This document shows positions 38,946 to 50,600 of a stretch of DNA of 64,000 nucleotides, one piece after another. The notes under the pieces were generated by a model. The model was not told where the DNA came from, ran no database searches, and was given only the letters and a program-made list of their open reading frames with translations. Source of the stretch: Ditylenchus dipsaci (lineage: Eukaryota > Nematoda > Chromadorea > Rhabditida > Anguinidae); NCBI GenBank assembly GCA_004194705.1, contig SADC01001043.1, positions 382,768 to 446,767 on the forward strand, given 5' to 3'. Within the stretch, counting starts at the first letter, position 1; each line of letters starts with the position of its first letter. A program made the translations under genes and the position numbers.

Positions 38946-40487
38946 TACATATAGTGGTGTCATCAGAATTATCATTTTCCCATCGCGCCACTCACAAAAT
39001 GTTCCCCACAGACAGATCCAGCGCTACAGTAAGGGGACTAGAATATGTTGTTGCCGCAGATGTGGCAATTCGTCAGCACGAGGACCTGCGTCAGGCACTC
39101 GCGTCACAAAAATGATGCATGCTCACCAGGATTCGAACCTGTGACCTTGCCTTGGTACAGCAAGGAACCAAAAATTAGCTAAAAATGCCTTGATCACGCC
39201 TGTGGTTTTCAGCCAAAACTTCAAGAGTCCATAACTTTTTTTTGGTGATTACGACCCCAACTTTTGATAATTTTTTCTGACAGTAAATCGACCACGTTGA
39301 GTCGAATGGTATTAACAGATTTGGGATACGATAAGCAGAACACCCCTAACCTTTTTGTGACTCACAGACACACAGACAGATCCAGCGCTGTAGTAAAGAG
39401 AGATCGCTTGTCCCCGCCTCAACTTTTTGAAACAAACGGGCATGCTCCTTTAAAAAGGTTCGACTGTATTAGCTACCATCAAAAACTAGTGATATCAGCA
39501 CCAGTTGATGAGACAAAGACACTTACAAGAGAGGAAGAGTAAAATAAGCAGTAGAAAATGGAGAACGACCTATACTGCCCGCCCTTTCACCCTTTCCGCC
39601 CACTATCCCTTCACTTTATTTAGGGCTGTTGTTAGTTGTCAGGCTTGAGCACTGCTTTATTCCCTTCTGCACTAATATTATTGCATCCCACCACTGCTCT
39701 TTTTATTCCATCACCAAAATGGCAACTTGTAAATCTGGCTTAAGGCAATCCAATACTTGAATCAGTCCCTTTTAATGGACAATGAATTTATTAACACGAA
39801 TTGTGGTAAATCCTGCTACCTCTACATCTTTCTATTTTGTGATTATTTTGGTCTTTCAATTTTTTCAAGAAGGCAGTGCTAGAAAACTGGCCGACATTTA
39901 TTGGAATAGCAGTAATACATGTTAGTTTTTGTTTTTTAGTTTCTAATTTAATCATACGACAAAATTTGATATTCAAAAAAGTTATTTTTTGCTGTAAATA
40001 TTTTATTTAGTCAAACTTTCTGCTTGACTTTTTAATTTTTTTCATTCTTATTCCAGAAGTTGCTCATCTGTATTTTTTATTATTTTTTCATCAACTTTTT
40101 TAACGAATTTTTATTTGATTTTGAAGTCATTTTTTATTTTCAAATTGTGATAAGCGTGATTTTTTTGATGCGCGTATTTTTGTAGAGCGTGCCTGAATCT
40201 CATGTGAATTTGGCTCCGCACCTCTGAAAGCCAACATATTTTTTTGGAATGACCCACGGCCCAAGGATCAGCTATGAAAAACCATGATAGGGGGGTGTTT
40301 TTACCGAGGTGTTTTTAGAACTTGAGTGACCTTTCTACCATATTTTGTGGACCTTCAGAGCTGGGCAGCCAGATTTTTCAGGAACTTGGGCACGCTCTAC
40401 AAGAATATGGAGAAAAGAATTTGTCATCGAAATTTCCCAGGTCACAGTCAGGGTCCCTCCGTTGTCAGAAAAAATTAAAATTTTTTT
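38946..40487. other. No gene established; a few suggestive pieces
   Basis: CACAGACAGATCCAGCGCT is repeated at about 39007 and 39371. A tRNA-like B box (minus AGGTTCGAATCCTGG) lies at about 39129-39144. At 39471-39542 a frame YHQKLVISAPVDETKTLTRE ends in TAA after TATTAG and could be a terminal exon. 39550-39800 is unique and pyrimidine-rich; 39980-40200 is T-rich. None is strong. Confidence 0.3.
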
Positions 40488-41157
40488 GACCCTACCGGAG
40501 TATACCCCGCCCCTAAATGGAATTTTTTTAAAAGTGTTTCCAAACACCCTACATCGACTCAAAATCGCCTCAGAAGTTCCAAAAGGCATTATTTTTAAGT
40601 TCTGGTCAATAAAAAATTGATTTTTAGGCATTTTTAAATCTCGACCATATGACTGTTTTACCCTGTTTTTCAACATGGGACTGGGTAAGAAGTACCTCTA
40701 AAATGCCTTTTTGATCAAGAGTCTTGCTCGGAATCATGTCTAAGGTAAGTGCGTGCGCGCATCTCTAACTCTCAAGCCCCCTGCGCCCCTTCGGGGACGC
40801 AGGGGGCTTGGTTGCTTGGGGTTGAGATGCGCACACCCACATACTTAGACACAAATCACTCGTAAGTGACTCTGGGTGCATGAAAAAGCATGCATACCAG
40901 AGTTTATTTATGCGGTCGGCCCCAGTATTCAAAACTATGTTCAGCATCTTCCTTTTTGCAAGAAATTGGCCTCTTTGGTCCCTTCCCACCCAAAACAGCC
41001 CTAAGGGTAAAAAAAAAAGTAATTTTGGGGGTCCCAAAACTCGATTTTTATTGACCAAAACTCAAAAATCATGCTTTTTCGAGTTCCTGAGTCGATATAG
41101 GGTGTTTGGAAACACTTTTAAAAAATTCCATTTGGGGGAGTATACTCCGGTAGCGCC
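40488..41157. mobile_element. Poly-C MITE with hairpin core, sister of 14123-14825
   Basis: GACCCTACCGGAGTATACCC / GGAGTATACTCCGGTAGCGCC ends (right tract shortened). The core GTCTAAGGTAAGTGCGTGCG, the hairpin CCCCCTGCGCCCC / GGGACGCAGGGGGC and GGTTGAGATGCGCACACCCA are in the same order as at 14123-14825. No clean TSD. Confidence 0.7.
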
Positions 41158-41860
41158 AAAAATTTATATGGAGGCGTGTTATATGATTATTCAGCTTTGC
41201 AGAGGCGGTCTATTTTTTATCTGCTATGCATTTTTTGTAACCCTTCCAAGATGTTCTTAAATGCTTATCTTTCCGTCACGAAAAAAATAGACTCTGACTT
41301 TCATCATTTTTTGACCGTAACAATCTGTTTTGTTATTTTCAAACTTATTATTGTTAGCTTTGACAACAATCCAACCAAACAATGTGAGTGATTGGCGGAA
41401 AAGAAAGTGGTGAACAAAGAATTTTTGTTTTGCTTGACAAAATTCGCACAAAAGAGTCAATCTTTTTTCTTAAGCCTATCCCACAAAACACTTTTGCAAC
41501 TAAACGAGTTTTGTAATCCGAGCCGACCCTTCAATCCATATCAAGGTGGTTTTTTGCTCTTTTTCCATACTCACTCAACTATCTTCTTATTTTCTTTGTT
41601 GTTACATCACCAGCAATGCAAAAGAGTCAGGCAATTTCTGCTCGATCATTTATCACAAAGACAGACTGGTCAAAATGCCGACACAAAGGTGAAAGAGCAG
41701 AAGGCAAATATTTTCTCTCGGCATTCCTATCCTTTTTTATGATTGTGGTTTTTTACAGTGAGAAAAAAGCCGGTGGGTGTTTGTATTGCTCGGTGGAATA
41801 GGCAACTTTTGAAACGAGAGTTGCAAAAAATATATAAAGTAGAATAAAAGTGGAATTTTT
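41158..41860. other. Unique DNA, function unknown
   Basis: Less repetitive than its surroundings, with pyrimidine-rich tracts at 41560-41610. Open frames overlap on both strands and none has splice support. It could be intron or regulatory DNA upstream of the ephrin exons. Confidence 0.3.
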
Positions 41861-42103
41861 GACGCCAGTAGCGAATACCCCTTCCCCTTAACGATTTTCA
41901 CCTTTTTCACTTAAGTAAAGACTACCCAATTTATGTCCCAGACCCCGGAAAATGTGCGCAAACTCTTCATTAGTCACAACTTCCGTACGCTGGCCTACCC
42001 CAAGCCTAAGGGCTAAGCCTGAACTTGTTGTTTGCAAGGGTAGTTACAGCAATTTAAAAAGGTCGGATTCTTGGGGGGGCGGCGTTTATTCGTTACTAGC
42101 GCC
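41861..42103. mobile_element. Poly-C MITE (243 bp), TSD GAATTTTT
   Basis: GAATTTTT at 41853-41860 and 42104-42111. Ends GACGCCAGTAGCG / CGTTACTAGCGCC. Core as in 36286-36542. Confidence 0.9.
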
Positions 42104-42197
42104 GAATTTTTCAATCTCAGCTTTTTCCTTCTTCCTTTGAACTTACTTTTGACAGATTCAGTTATGTTATTATTGTAAAACTGGTTATTCATCCAAT

Positions 42198-42292
42198 TTT
42201 TTCAAACATTTTTCAGAAGTTTACCACTCGTTTTGTAGCCAAGATTCTCAGCTACAAAATGAGTGGTAAACTTTTGAAAAATGTTAAAAAAA
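42198..42292. repeat. 95-nt perfect-stem hairpin
   Basis: TTCAGAAGTTTACCACTCGT and GAGTGGTAAACTTTTGAA arms close on TTGTAGCCAAGATTCTCAGCTACAA. It is related in plan to the centre of 34422-34662 (GACCACTCATTTTGTAG). Confidence 0.6.
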
Positions 42293-44236
42293 TCTATGGT
42301 AAAAACACAACGCCACAAATATTGCTTTTGAAATAAAACGACCGAAGTTTTGACACGAACTAATAGTATTAAAAAGTGAAATTTCCCAATTTAAAAAGTT
42401 GTGACTTACTTTTGAAATTTTCAGTGAGGTACTCACCCAAACACAGATTTTGAAAACTTTTTTCATTTTTGAATTCAAATCCTCATTTCTTTCTTTTCTC
42501 CTAATAAATTTGACGCAACCTTTCCATAAGAGCAGCTGCTTGGAAGAAAATAAAGTTAATTCGTCTTCCTGTCGTTTATCTTACTTTTCGAAATGAAAAT
42601 CACTAATGCACAATAGTAATGGTAGAGATGGAAAAGAAAAAAGCTTTTAACCAGCCAGCTCTATCCCAAATTCCAGCCTTTCGCGCAGATGGCGGGGAAA
42701 TTTCTTTTCTTCAAAAAGGTGTTTTATATTGCTTTTCTATTGGTCAAATCAAAAGAAAACATCTATATAAATAGCAATGACAGGCAATTGTTTTGCCTCA
42801 TTGCCTTTTGCTTAGCAAAAAAACTTTTAAGAACACTTTTGTTTGCTTTTAAGAGGGTATGTGGCTTGTAAAAATTTTTTATACCTACATAAAAAGTTTT
42901 AGGTGTTGGCATCGATCTTCCGACTAGAATTGATCTGTAATAATTCATTAACCTAATTAAAAGCCATTGCAGTTTTCGACAACTAGTCTTACGCCAATTC
43001 AAACTTTTTCCTAATCGTTGGATTTCTGTGCGGGTTTTTTCACTTGTTTCCTGACAAAACGATACCTAAAATTAAATTCTTGCCTCGTTTTGTTAGAAAC
43101 CAAGTTAAAAATCTGTACATAAATTCAATGATTTTTTCTAATTGAAAAGGCAAATTTTTTTAGGCAAAAAATTTTAAATGGGGGGGGGGGGGGTTGGGCG
43201 CTAGTCAATTTTAAACAGGTGGACCATAATTCTTAAAAAAAATCAGGAAAAACGAAACTGTTTTTAGATAGTCTGTTAAAAACTACCTAGTCAAAATTAT
43301 CTTGAATGGTTTATTTTTTTACACACCCTGTTGTTAAGCTTCGATAAATGCTATTAAGTAGGGTTCTTATACGTCCTTTTTAAAAAATTTGGCCTTTTCG
43401 GACCATGAATGCTATTTATTTTAAAATTTTCAGTCGAAATTTTTTTTGCGCAAAAATGGCAATAAGCATCAGATGAAATGACTGGATGCTTATTTTTAAA
43501 AATGGTCAAAATGTCTTTTTTTCAACCAAATGTCCTCTTTCTGAAGAAAATATCATTAAAATATCACTTTTGGTAAAATATCCTAAAATGTCTTTGTTTT
43601 TTTAGCAAATATCTTTATTTTCAAAGAAAAATCTGGGAACTCTGCTTTTTTTAAAGATTAGATACAAATTAACGCTAAATCTACTGTGAAACTGTCTTTT
43701 CAACACCGGGATTTCTATTTATTCAACTCATCAAAAGCTAAATTTTATTAAGACAATTTCTTGATTTTCGCAATCCCTAAAAATAAATCAATCGCGCTGA
43801 TTTTGTTCACCTCTCAATATTAAATAAAAAAGTCGATTTGCCAAGGTCAAAAGGAGAGAAAACGGTTTGCCCCGATCAATAAAATTTAATTGACCTCTCA
43901 CCTGAGTGAGATACCGAAAACAACTGCCCACTTTGATTAATACACTCCTTATGGTCAGAGCAGAAAAAGAAGAAATTTAATTGGAGACAAATTTTGGTTG
44001 AGAGAGCACAGCATACACACCTGCCGCGCTCCAATCAATCCGCCGCAAATCAATCAAAAATGCATCATCCAAATCCTTTTTTCTTTCGATTGCATCAAAT
44101 CCTTTTCAGCCCACTGCTGGTTCTGTTAGAAAAATAATAGTGGGTGCCCTAGAATTAGTGAAGCCTAGAGTTGTATTGCAACAACTTTTATAGGATAAAT
44201 TCTTTTTTTTAACTGATTTTAGGCTCAAAATAGGTC
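42293..44236. other. No gene recognised; one MITE copy
   Basis: A GTTTTGTTAGAAACC-family copy at about 43000-43220 ends in a G12 run. 43360-43640 resembles the interior of the CAGGGCTGCCAT hAT MITE at 50368-50831 (ATCTTTTTT / CAGTCGAAATTTTTTTT blocks). 43750-44150 is unique sequence without a coding frame. Confidence 0.3.
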
Positions 44237-44410
44237 GAAAATTCAAAATCTGGGTTCTACTGCTGAGTCCGTTGCCAAAAAACAGCTTAGCCCCCTTGTT
44301 GTTTTTATGATGAAAAATATTTTCATTTTGAATATTTTCATTTGAACAACACGGAGACCAAGCTGTTTTTTGGCAACGAACTCTGCAGTAGAACCAAAAT
44401 CTGTTACAAA
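44237..44410. repeat. Foldback with AGCTTGGTC motif
   Basis: GTTCTACTGCTGAGTCCGTTGC pairs with GCAACGAACTCTGCAGTAGAAC. CAAAAAACAGCTTAG / CAAGCTGTTTTTTG are inner arms, and GGAGACCAAGC is a variant of the dispersed motif. Confidence 0.6.
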
Positions 44411-44436
44411 ATCTGTTACCTTAACTAATCAACATA

Positions 44437-45171
44437 CCTTATATTTTCTAATAAGCAGACATGCATGGACTTTATTTTTCAACACCTGTTGGGAGGTGGG
44501 TCTTAATAGGAGGTGGGGACCAGTCTTGGGGAATCCTTAATTTACGACTTCGGATCCAGCTCCCAGATTTTTGAATTTCAGCTCCGGCTCCTACTCCGAG
44601 TTTTTGAAAAATTTGCTCCAGCTCCGGCTCCGAGCTTTACAAAAAATTCGCTTCAGCTCCGGCTCCAGCTCTGAGCTTTCAAAAAATTCGCTCCAGCTTT
44701 GGCTCCGGCTCAGAGCCGGAACTGAAGCCGGAGCTGCTCTGGCTTTTTTTTATAAAATATTATTTTTATATTATATTATTTTTCTGGTTCGCTCCTTAGA
44801 TTCTCGATTATCTCCTGGGGCTAATATGCTTTGAAAGCAGATCAAAATAACCAAAATACAAATAAATTTCATTGTTCAATAATTCACAAGCCAAATTATT
44901 AGTACAGCAAAATGAACCAATTTACTTGGCGCTGAAACAAAATGTCAGATTAACACTATTTCATATGAAATTTTCCTAGTTTCTGGCCAGTTTCTGGCCT
45001 CGGCTCCGAAAAAGTTTTCAGCTCCGGCTCCAGCTTTGAGATTTATAATTTTCAGCTCCAGCTCTGGCTCCGGCTCCGAGCTTTTGGAAAAAAAGCTCCA
45101 GCTCCGGCTCGGAGCCGGAGCTGGAGCCGGAGCTGTCCCCAAGACTGGGGACTTGTTAGAAGATATACGGT
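44437..45171. mobile_element. Pogo-like MITE split by a GGCTCCGGCTCC element
   Basis: The outer arms TACCTTATATTTTCTAATAA and TTGTTAGAAGATATACGGTG are inverted. Within, CAGTCTTGGGGA (44521) and TCCCCAAGACTG (to 45147) bound an inner element whose arms are arrays of the word AGCTCCGGCTCC in both orientations (about 44535-44735 and 44990-45140). The inner flanks share GGGGAC, so a hAT-type duplication is likely but imperfect. Confidence 0.6.
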
Positions 45172-47122
45172 GATATAAATCTATTCTGAAAGAAAAAAAT
45201 AAGCGAAAATATAAAAAAATGTCTACAAATTTTATGAGATCTTTTTCTCACCACAACTTTTTAATATTAAGAAAAAAAAGATTTTCGAGAAAACAATTTT
45301 TGTTCAAAATCTGTTGAAACAACGATTTTCACCTTGAAATTCTTTAGTTTTGAAATGGCCCTTTTTTTGTAAGATCGATTTTCCTAGCTGACAATGTTTT
45401 CTGAAATATGATGTTAAAAGCACGATTTCTTTTGGTCCTCTATGTGATTCGGGTGGTTGCCTGGTTGGATAGGCTGGCTTTTGATAAGCTCTAGATAGGC
45501 TGGCTCTAAATGGGCAGGCCCGAACCACAGGGAGGATCGAAAAAAGATCGTGATTTCAACAACATATACCAATAAATATGGGTAACACTTTACTTGCAGC
45601 CCCCCCCCCCACGGCTGACCCACTTTCGAGGTGAATTTTCAAAAACCGATTGCATATTCGTGTTTCTCGACCCGGATTTTTACGGGAAATGATCATCAGA
45701 TTCTCTGAAAGTGAAAAAATTTTTTTGGGATTTGCCTTGGTCCCCAAGGCAAAATTTTAGAAAAATTAAAAAAAAAAATATTTTTCAAATTGGCGCCTTT
45801 TGAATTTTAAAGGGATTAAGGGCTGTATTGGGAGGGGAAGGGAATAGAAGAGGGCCACTTTTATGGCAGAACAATAGAAAAGTATAAATATATGTATTCT
45901 TCGACTGCCTCACCATGTTTTTCAACTGGCCGTGGCAAAAAGAGACTCTATACGCATTTTTTGATCAAGAGTACTGGGGGTGGGGCCAAGTAAAGTCTAG
46001 CCTAAATATGGTCAGTGAGAAAAGTGCATATGTGAAAACAGAATAATAAAATCTACTTAAAAAAATTATGGCCATGTCAAGCAGGACGATTTCTTGAAAC
46101 ATCTTTTGTTTTTGTGTAAAATAAGGTCAAACATCTTCTGGAACATGCTAAAACTGGTGGCCCTATTTATCTTTAGGTATCAACATTCTCGCCCTGGTGC
46201 CCCTATTGTTTTTTTCTTGAAAATTGCTTTGGCACTTAAAATGCTAGGAATTACATCATGTAGTTAGCAAACCGAGCAAAACAATTTGTGCTGGTAATTT
46301 ATGAGATGAATATTTGTGTGTGAGTATCCGTTCAGCGAATGGCTGAAAGAAAATGTCCGACAAATAAATCAATTTTTGCGAGGTGGGGACAAGGTCAGTG
46401 GGGAAACTTATTGTGAACCAAACCTAACTAAAAGATTTCTAGAGCTGTTAGGTATCCTACTACTATCACTTTTCCAATCAATTTATCAGCCCAGGAAAAG
46501 TTTGGTTGCATTTGGACTTTGTTGTTAGAAGAGATTGATAAAGTGGAGGAAGGTCAATAAATGAGCAATATATACTTGTTATGTTCTCATACCTCTAACT
46601 TACAGCCCTCCCTCCTTGCACCCCAAATTAGAGCAGTGGAATGAACAGAGAGGATTAGGTAAAAGTAAGATCAGTGGAAATAATCCCTCTTTGCCTACCT
46701 TACAATATTGATGTTGTTTTGTCGACCTGTTTAAGAAAACAAATTGCTGGTTTGGTTAAAGTATGGGGATCGAGTTACATTTAAAAATGCAGTGTTCAGT
46801 ATGAAAAAGCAGAAAAATAGTTCATATTTTTGGCTTTATTCTTTGTATAAACATGATTGACAAATGGTTTCTGAGACTTTAGGTAAAAAAGTAGTCCAGT
46901 GAAATATTTAAAAAAAATTGCCTTGGTCCCCAAGCTGATTTACCTGGAGAGCTCAGATTAAAGTCAGAAGGGGGAGCTCAGGTTTAAGTGCTTCATATTT
47001 TTTGCAAAGTACTATAATCTCACGCCATCTCCAATTGATCTCATTTCCAACTTCCGACTATGAAAACCTATATTTCGGACCAAAGCAAGTGACTATTAGG
47101 AGATTTAACAATTTGAAATTTT
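45172..47122. other. No gene recognised; repeat pieces
   Basis: A C10 tract at 45600 and GGGCTGTATTGGGAGGGGAA (45822) are poly-C MITE debris. GCCTTGGTCCCCAAGGCAAA (45734) and TTGCCTTGGTCCCCAAGCTG (46918) are dispersed motifs. The remainder is AT-rich. The missing 5' exons of the ephrin gene were looked for here and not found. Confidence 0.3.
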
Positions 47123-47369
47123 GGCGCTAGTAGCAAATAACCCCCCCCCTCCCCCAAGAATCCGTTTTTTTAAATTTCTTTAACTACCCCTGCAAACAAC
47201 AAGTTTAGGCTTAGCCCTTAGGCTTAGGGGTAGGCCAGCGTACGGAAGTGACTAATAAAGAGTTTACGCATATTTTCCGGGGTCTGACACATAAATTTAG
47301 GTACTTTTTACTAAAGTAAAAAAAGTGAAAATCGTTGGGGGGGGGGGCGGATGATTCGCTACTAGAGTC
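47123..47369 (-). mobile_element. Poly-C MITE (247 bp), TSD GAAATTTT/GAAACTTT
   Basis: GGCGCTAGTAGC ... GCTACTAGAGTC ends with C and G tracts. The core is in the opposite orientation to 36286-36542 and 41861-42103 (GGGGTAGGCCAGCGTACGGA). TSD has one mismatch. Confidence 0.8.
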
Positions 47370-47646
47370 GAAACTTTTAGTTTCTGGGTTGAATACTCGA
47401 GAATGTTGATTTTGACCAAACATCGTTTCGAGTTCCAAGAGTTTAAAAATGATACCCCGGCAAATGTTATTACAATAAAGTCTCGATTTAGTGGGCACTT
47501 GGACCGGTCTACAGTGACTACACTGAATTTAGACTTCATCTAAATACAGCACATATAGAAATAATTTTACTGTATTAAAAATTTATTAAACAATATCAAC
47601 ATTTAAGACATAAACAAAATCCTTCTTCACTTTTCATATTTTCCAG

Positions 47647-50600
47647 GTTTGACATCAGTAACACCGAGCACGTCAAGCAGGTCAGACTTCTGGACCGCGT
47701 AACCATTTTATGTCCTCACCCTATTCCTGGTCAGCCATATGAATACTCCAAGCTATACGTGGTAAGCCATTCACAGTTAGCAAAACATTTTCTTTTCAAA
47801 CAACTCAATTGCCTTCTAATTTGATTTGACTGACTAAAAATGCAAATTTTTTATTTCCACACCATTTATTTACTTGAGCAAACAATGCTTTTGCCCAGCA
47901 AATTTTTTGTTTATAGTCAGCCAAAAGACCAAATCAAATCAGTTCCTCAATTGTTTATGCCTTTGGAAGGTTTATTTTTGCCTTTTTCCTGCAGCCTGGT
48001 AATTATTAAATTGTGGGTTGACCCCGCAGATTGCAAGAGGCAGTCAATTAATTGGGTCTGCAGTCTGGCCATTTCCAGCTGTCGGCAGGCAGCCAGCTGC
48101 TAAATGAGCATGCTGACCACCAAATTAGCTGGAGTTGGACTGGGGTGTCCATTGGCTTTTCTGAGTCAAGTTGGCACGCGAGCACAGGAAGGAAGCTACT
48201 TCTCTTGGCTTAGATTTTAGTCTTGGGTTTGTAACAATCCGAGAAAGTCAAAAAGCCGGAGCGTAATCAACTAGATAGATTGTTAGTTGGCTGACTAAGA
48301 AAAAAATAAATTACTGGGTGGACAGGCTGTCCTCTTCGCTTTGTGGGCAGCGAGAAGAAAAAATAATTTAATTTATTTTTGCTCTTCTATTGTTGCTAAC
48401 AAAGGCACACAATTAAAGAGCTATTCTAAATTGAAGATCGTCTACTTTTATATGCTAAAAAATCGAATTGTGTCATAATGGTGGTAGATTAAATATTCCA
48501 AGCATTTTAAAAAGAAAAATATTTGTTCTGGCCCTAAAGTACTTGAAAATCGACAAAGGAAATTTTTCTTAAAGAATAGGTACTAATTTCTTGCCTTGGT
48601 CCACCCTGTTGATTTTTTGGGTTTTTTCAAAATTTTGCCTTTGTGCCCCCTGTTGGTTTTTTTCAACTTTTTTCAATTTTTAAATTCTTACGAAAATAGT
48701 TTTGGTACAATAAATGTCAAAACTTATTTATTCATTTCATACATAATAGACATAATTGATCCTGGACCAATGGACGGCCTTCTAAGCATTAAATCGGCTA
48801 TATGCATACCGTTCTCAGTAAATCACATCTTAAAAAAACCTTGAGAAATAATAGAATACATGAACAAACTATAAAAAACACAATTTTTTGTTAAAAAAAC
48901 AGCAACAGGCAGGACCAATGAAAGTTGTTGAAAAAATGCGAAAAAAACGACAAGGGGACCAAGCAAAATTTTCGAAAAAAGCGCGAAAAAAACAATAATC
49001 GGACCAAGGTGAGAAATCGATACCCATTCTTTACTTGGGCCAAACATTTTCTATGGCAACAGATTCTGTGGATTTCAAACATGTGACCAGAAAATTTTTT
49101 TTTGCCTATTTTTAAATATTTTGGGCTATTTCGGTATAGAGACTTTCCCTCGAAAATGAAACTTTTATCATTTTCGATGGAACCTTTTTTTTGCAAATTT
49201 TAAGCTTGGTCCCTCCTGTTGATTTTTTTTCAACGTTTTTCGATTTTTGAAATTTTACGCATTTAAGCTAAGGCTTAGACTCAGAATAGGCCAGCGCGTT
49301 CTGGCACAGACTCAAACGTGTCGTTAAACATCTTTTCAACTAAAAGTTTTTTCGGGAAATATCAACAGGGGGTACCAAGGCATGAAAAATTTTTTATTTT
49401 AGAAAAAATGTTTCCACCCTTTTTTCTATTGCTAAGATTCTGAGGTTATTTAAAATATTTAGCCAAAAGCAAATTTGACCTGATTTCACCTACTGCAAAG
49501 CCGGTAAAAAGCAATTATTATTGCAATATCTTTGCTGCCGGCGCCAATGCATGGATTATTTATATTATTAAAAAGCGAGGAAATTTGAAGGAGCTTAGAG
49601 ACAGCAGCTGCTTCTTCGGTCTATAGCTCATACAGGTTGCAATATATAGAAAAGGTTTGAGGGATAAGTAGTATCCTCTTCATCATCATATTAATCCACA
49701 AATTGCTTTTCGGAACCGGCAAGAGCAGTTTCCACAAAAGTAGGAAGGATAATAACGAGAATATTAATTAAAACTAGCACAAAATAATTATAAAAATGGA
49801 AACAAAAAACAGAAAATACAATCGGCTCTGTCCTAAAAACGTTTGTATTTTTCGCCTTGGTCCCCCCTTTTGTTTTCTTACAGCTTTTGCCTTGGGGATC
49901 CCTATTGTTTTGAAAATTAAAAATTAATTAAAAAAACAACAGGGGGACCAAGCTATTTTTTACAAAAAAATCAATAGGGAACCAAGTCAAAAAATGGATA
50001 GGTATTCCAGGATAGAGCCGAGAAAAATAAAGAAAAGTAGAAACGAAAAAGAGAAAAAGCTGGCAGTTTCTTTTTTATTAATAATTTTTAGGTATCTCGA
50101 GAAGGCTATGACAAATGCCAACTACTAGAAGAAAAGCAATTAGGTGTGTGCGCTACTCCAGAAAGACAGTCTTCGATTAGCTTGGTGTTCAGGACTTCTC
50201 TCCTCTTCCTTCTGGCCTTCAGTTTCAGACTGGTCAAAGTTACTATGTTATTAGTAAGTTTTTTAAAGATAGATTAAAATGCGAATTACAGTCAAAACTT
50301 TCATTGAAGTCTATAAAAGGGTCCGTATAATTTTTATTCGGTGCTTAGACGTTTGGAGACTTTTTTCCAGGGCTGCCATACCGTATATTCTCGATTAGAA
50401 GGCCCCTCTCTAATAGAAGGCCCCTCTCTAATAGAAGGCCCCCTTGAGGACCTATATATCAGCCTAGAAAAAGAAATTCGCAAATCTGTTTTTCGCGTTT
50501 TCTTAGTTAGCACGAGCTCACCTGATTCCACTTTTAAAATTTTAGTTGAGCATTCAAAATCTCAAAATCGAAATATTTTTTTTTCCGACTTTTTTAGGGT

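Noticed and set aside
39115..39175. Possible tRNA on the minus strand
   Set aside because: Only the T-arm and B box (AGGTTCGAATCCTGG) are present; no A box or acceptor stem fits.
47840..48103. 87-aa ORF in ephrin intron 1
   Set aside because: The sequence is unique but the frame has no domain and no splice logic; more likely intronic DNA.
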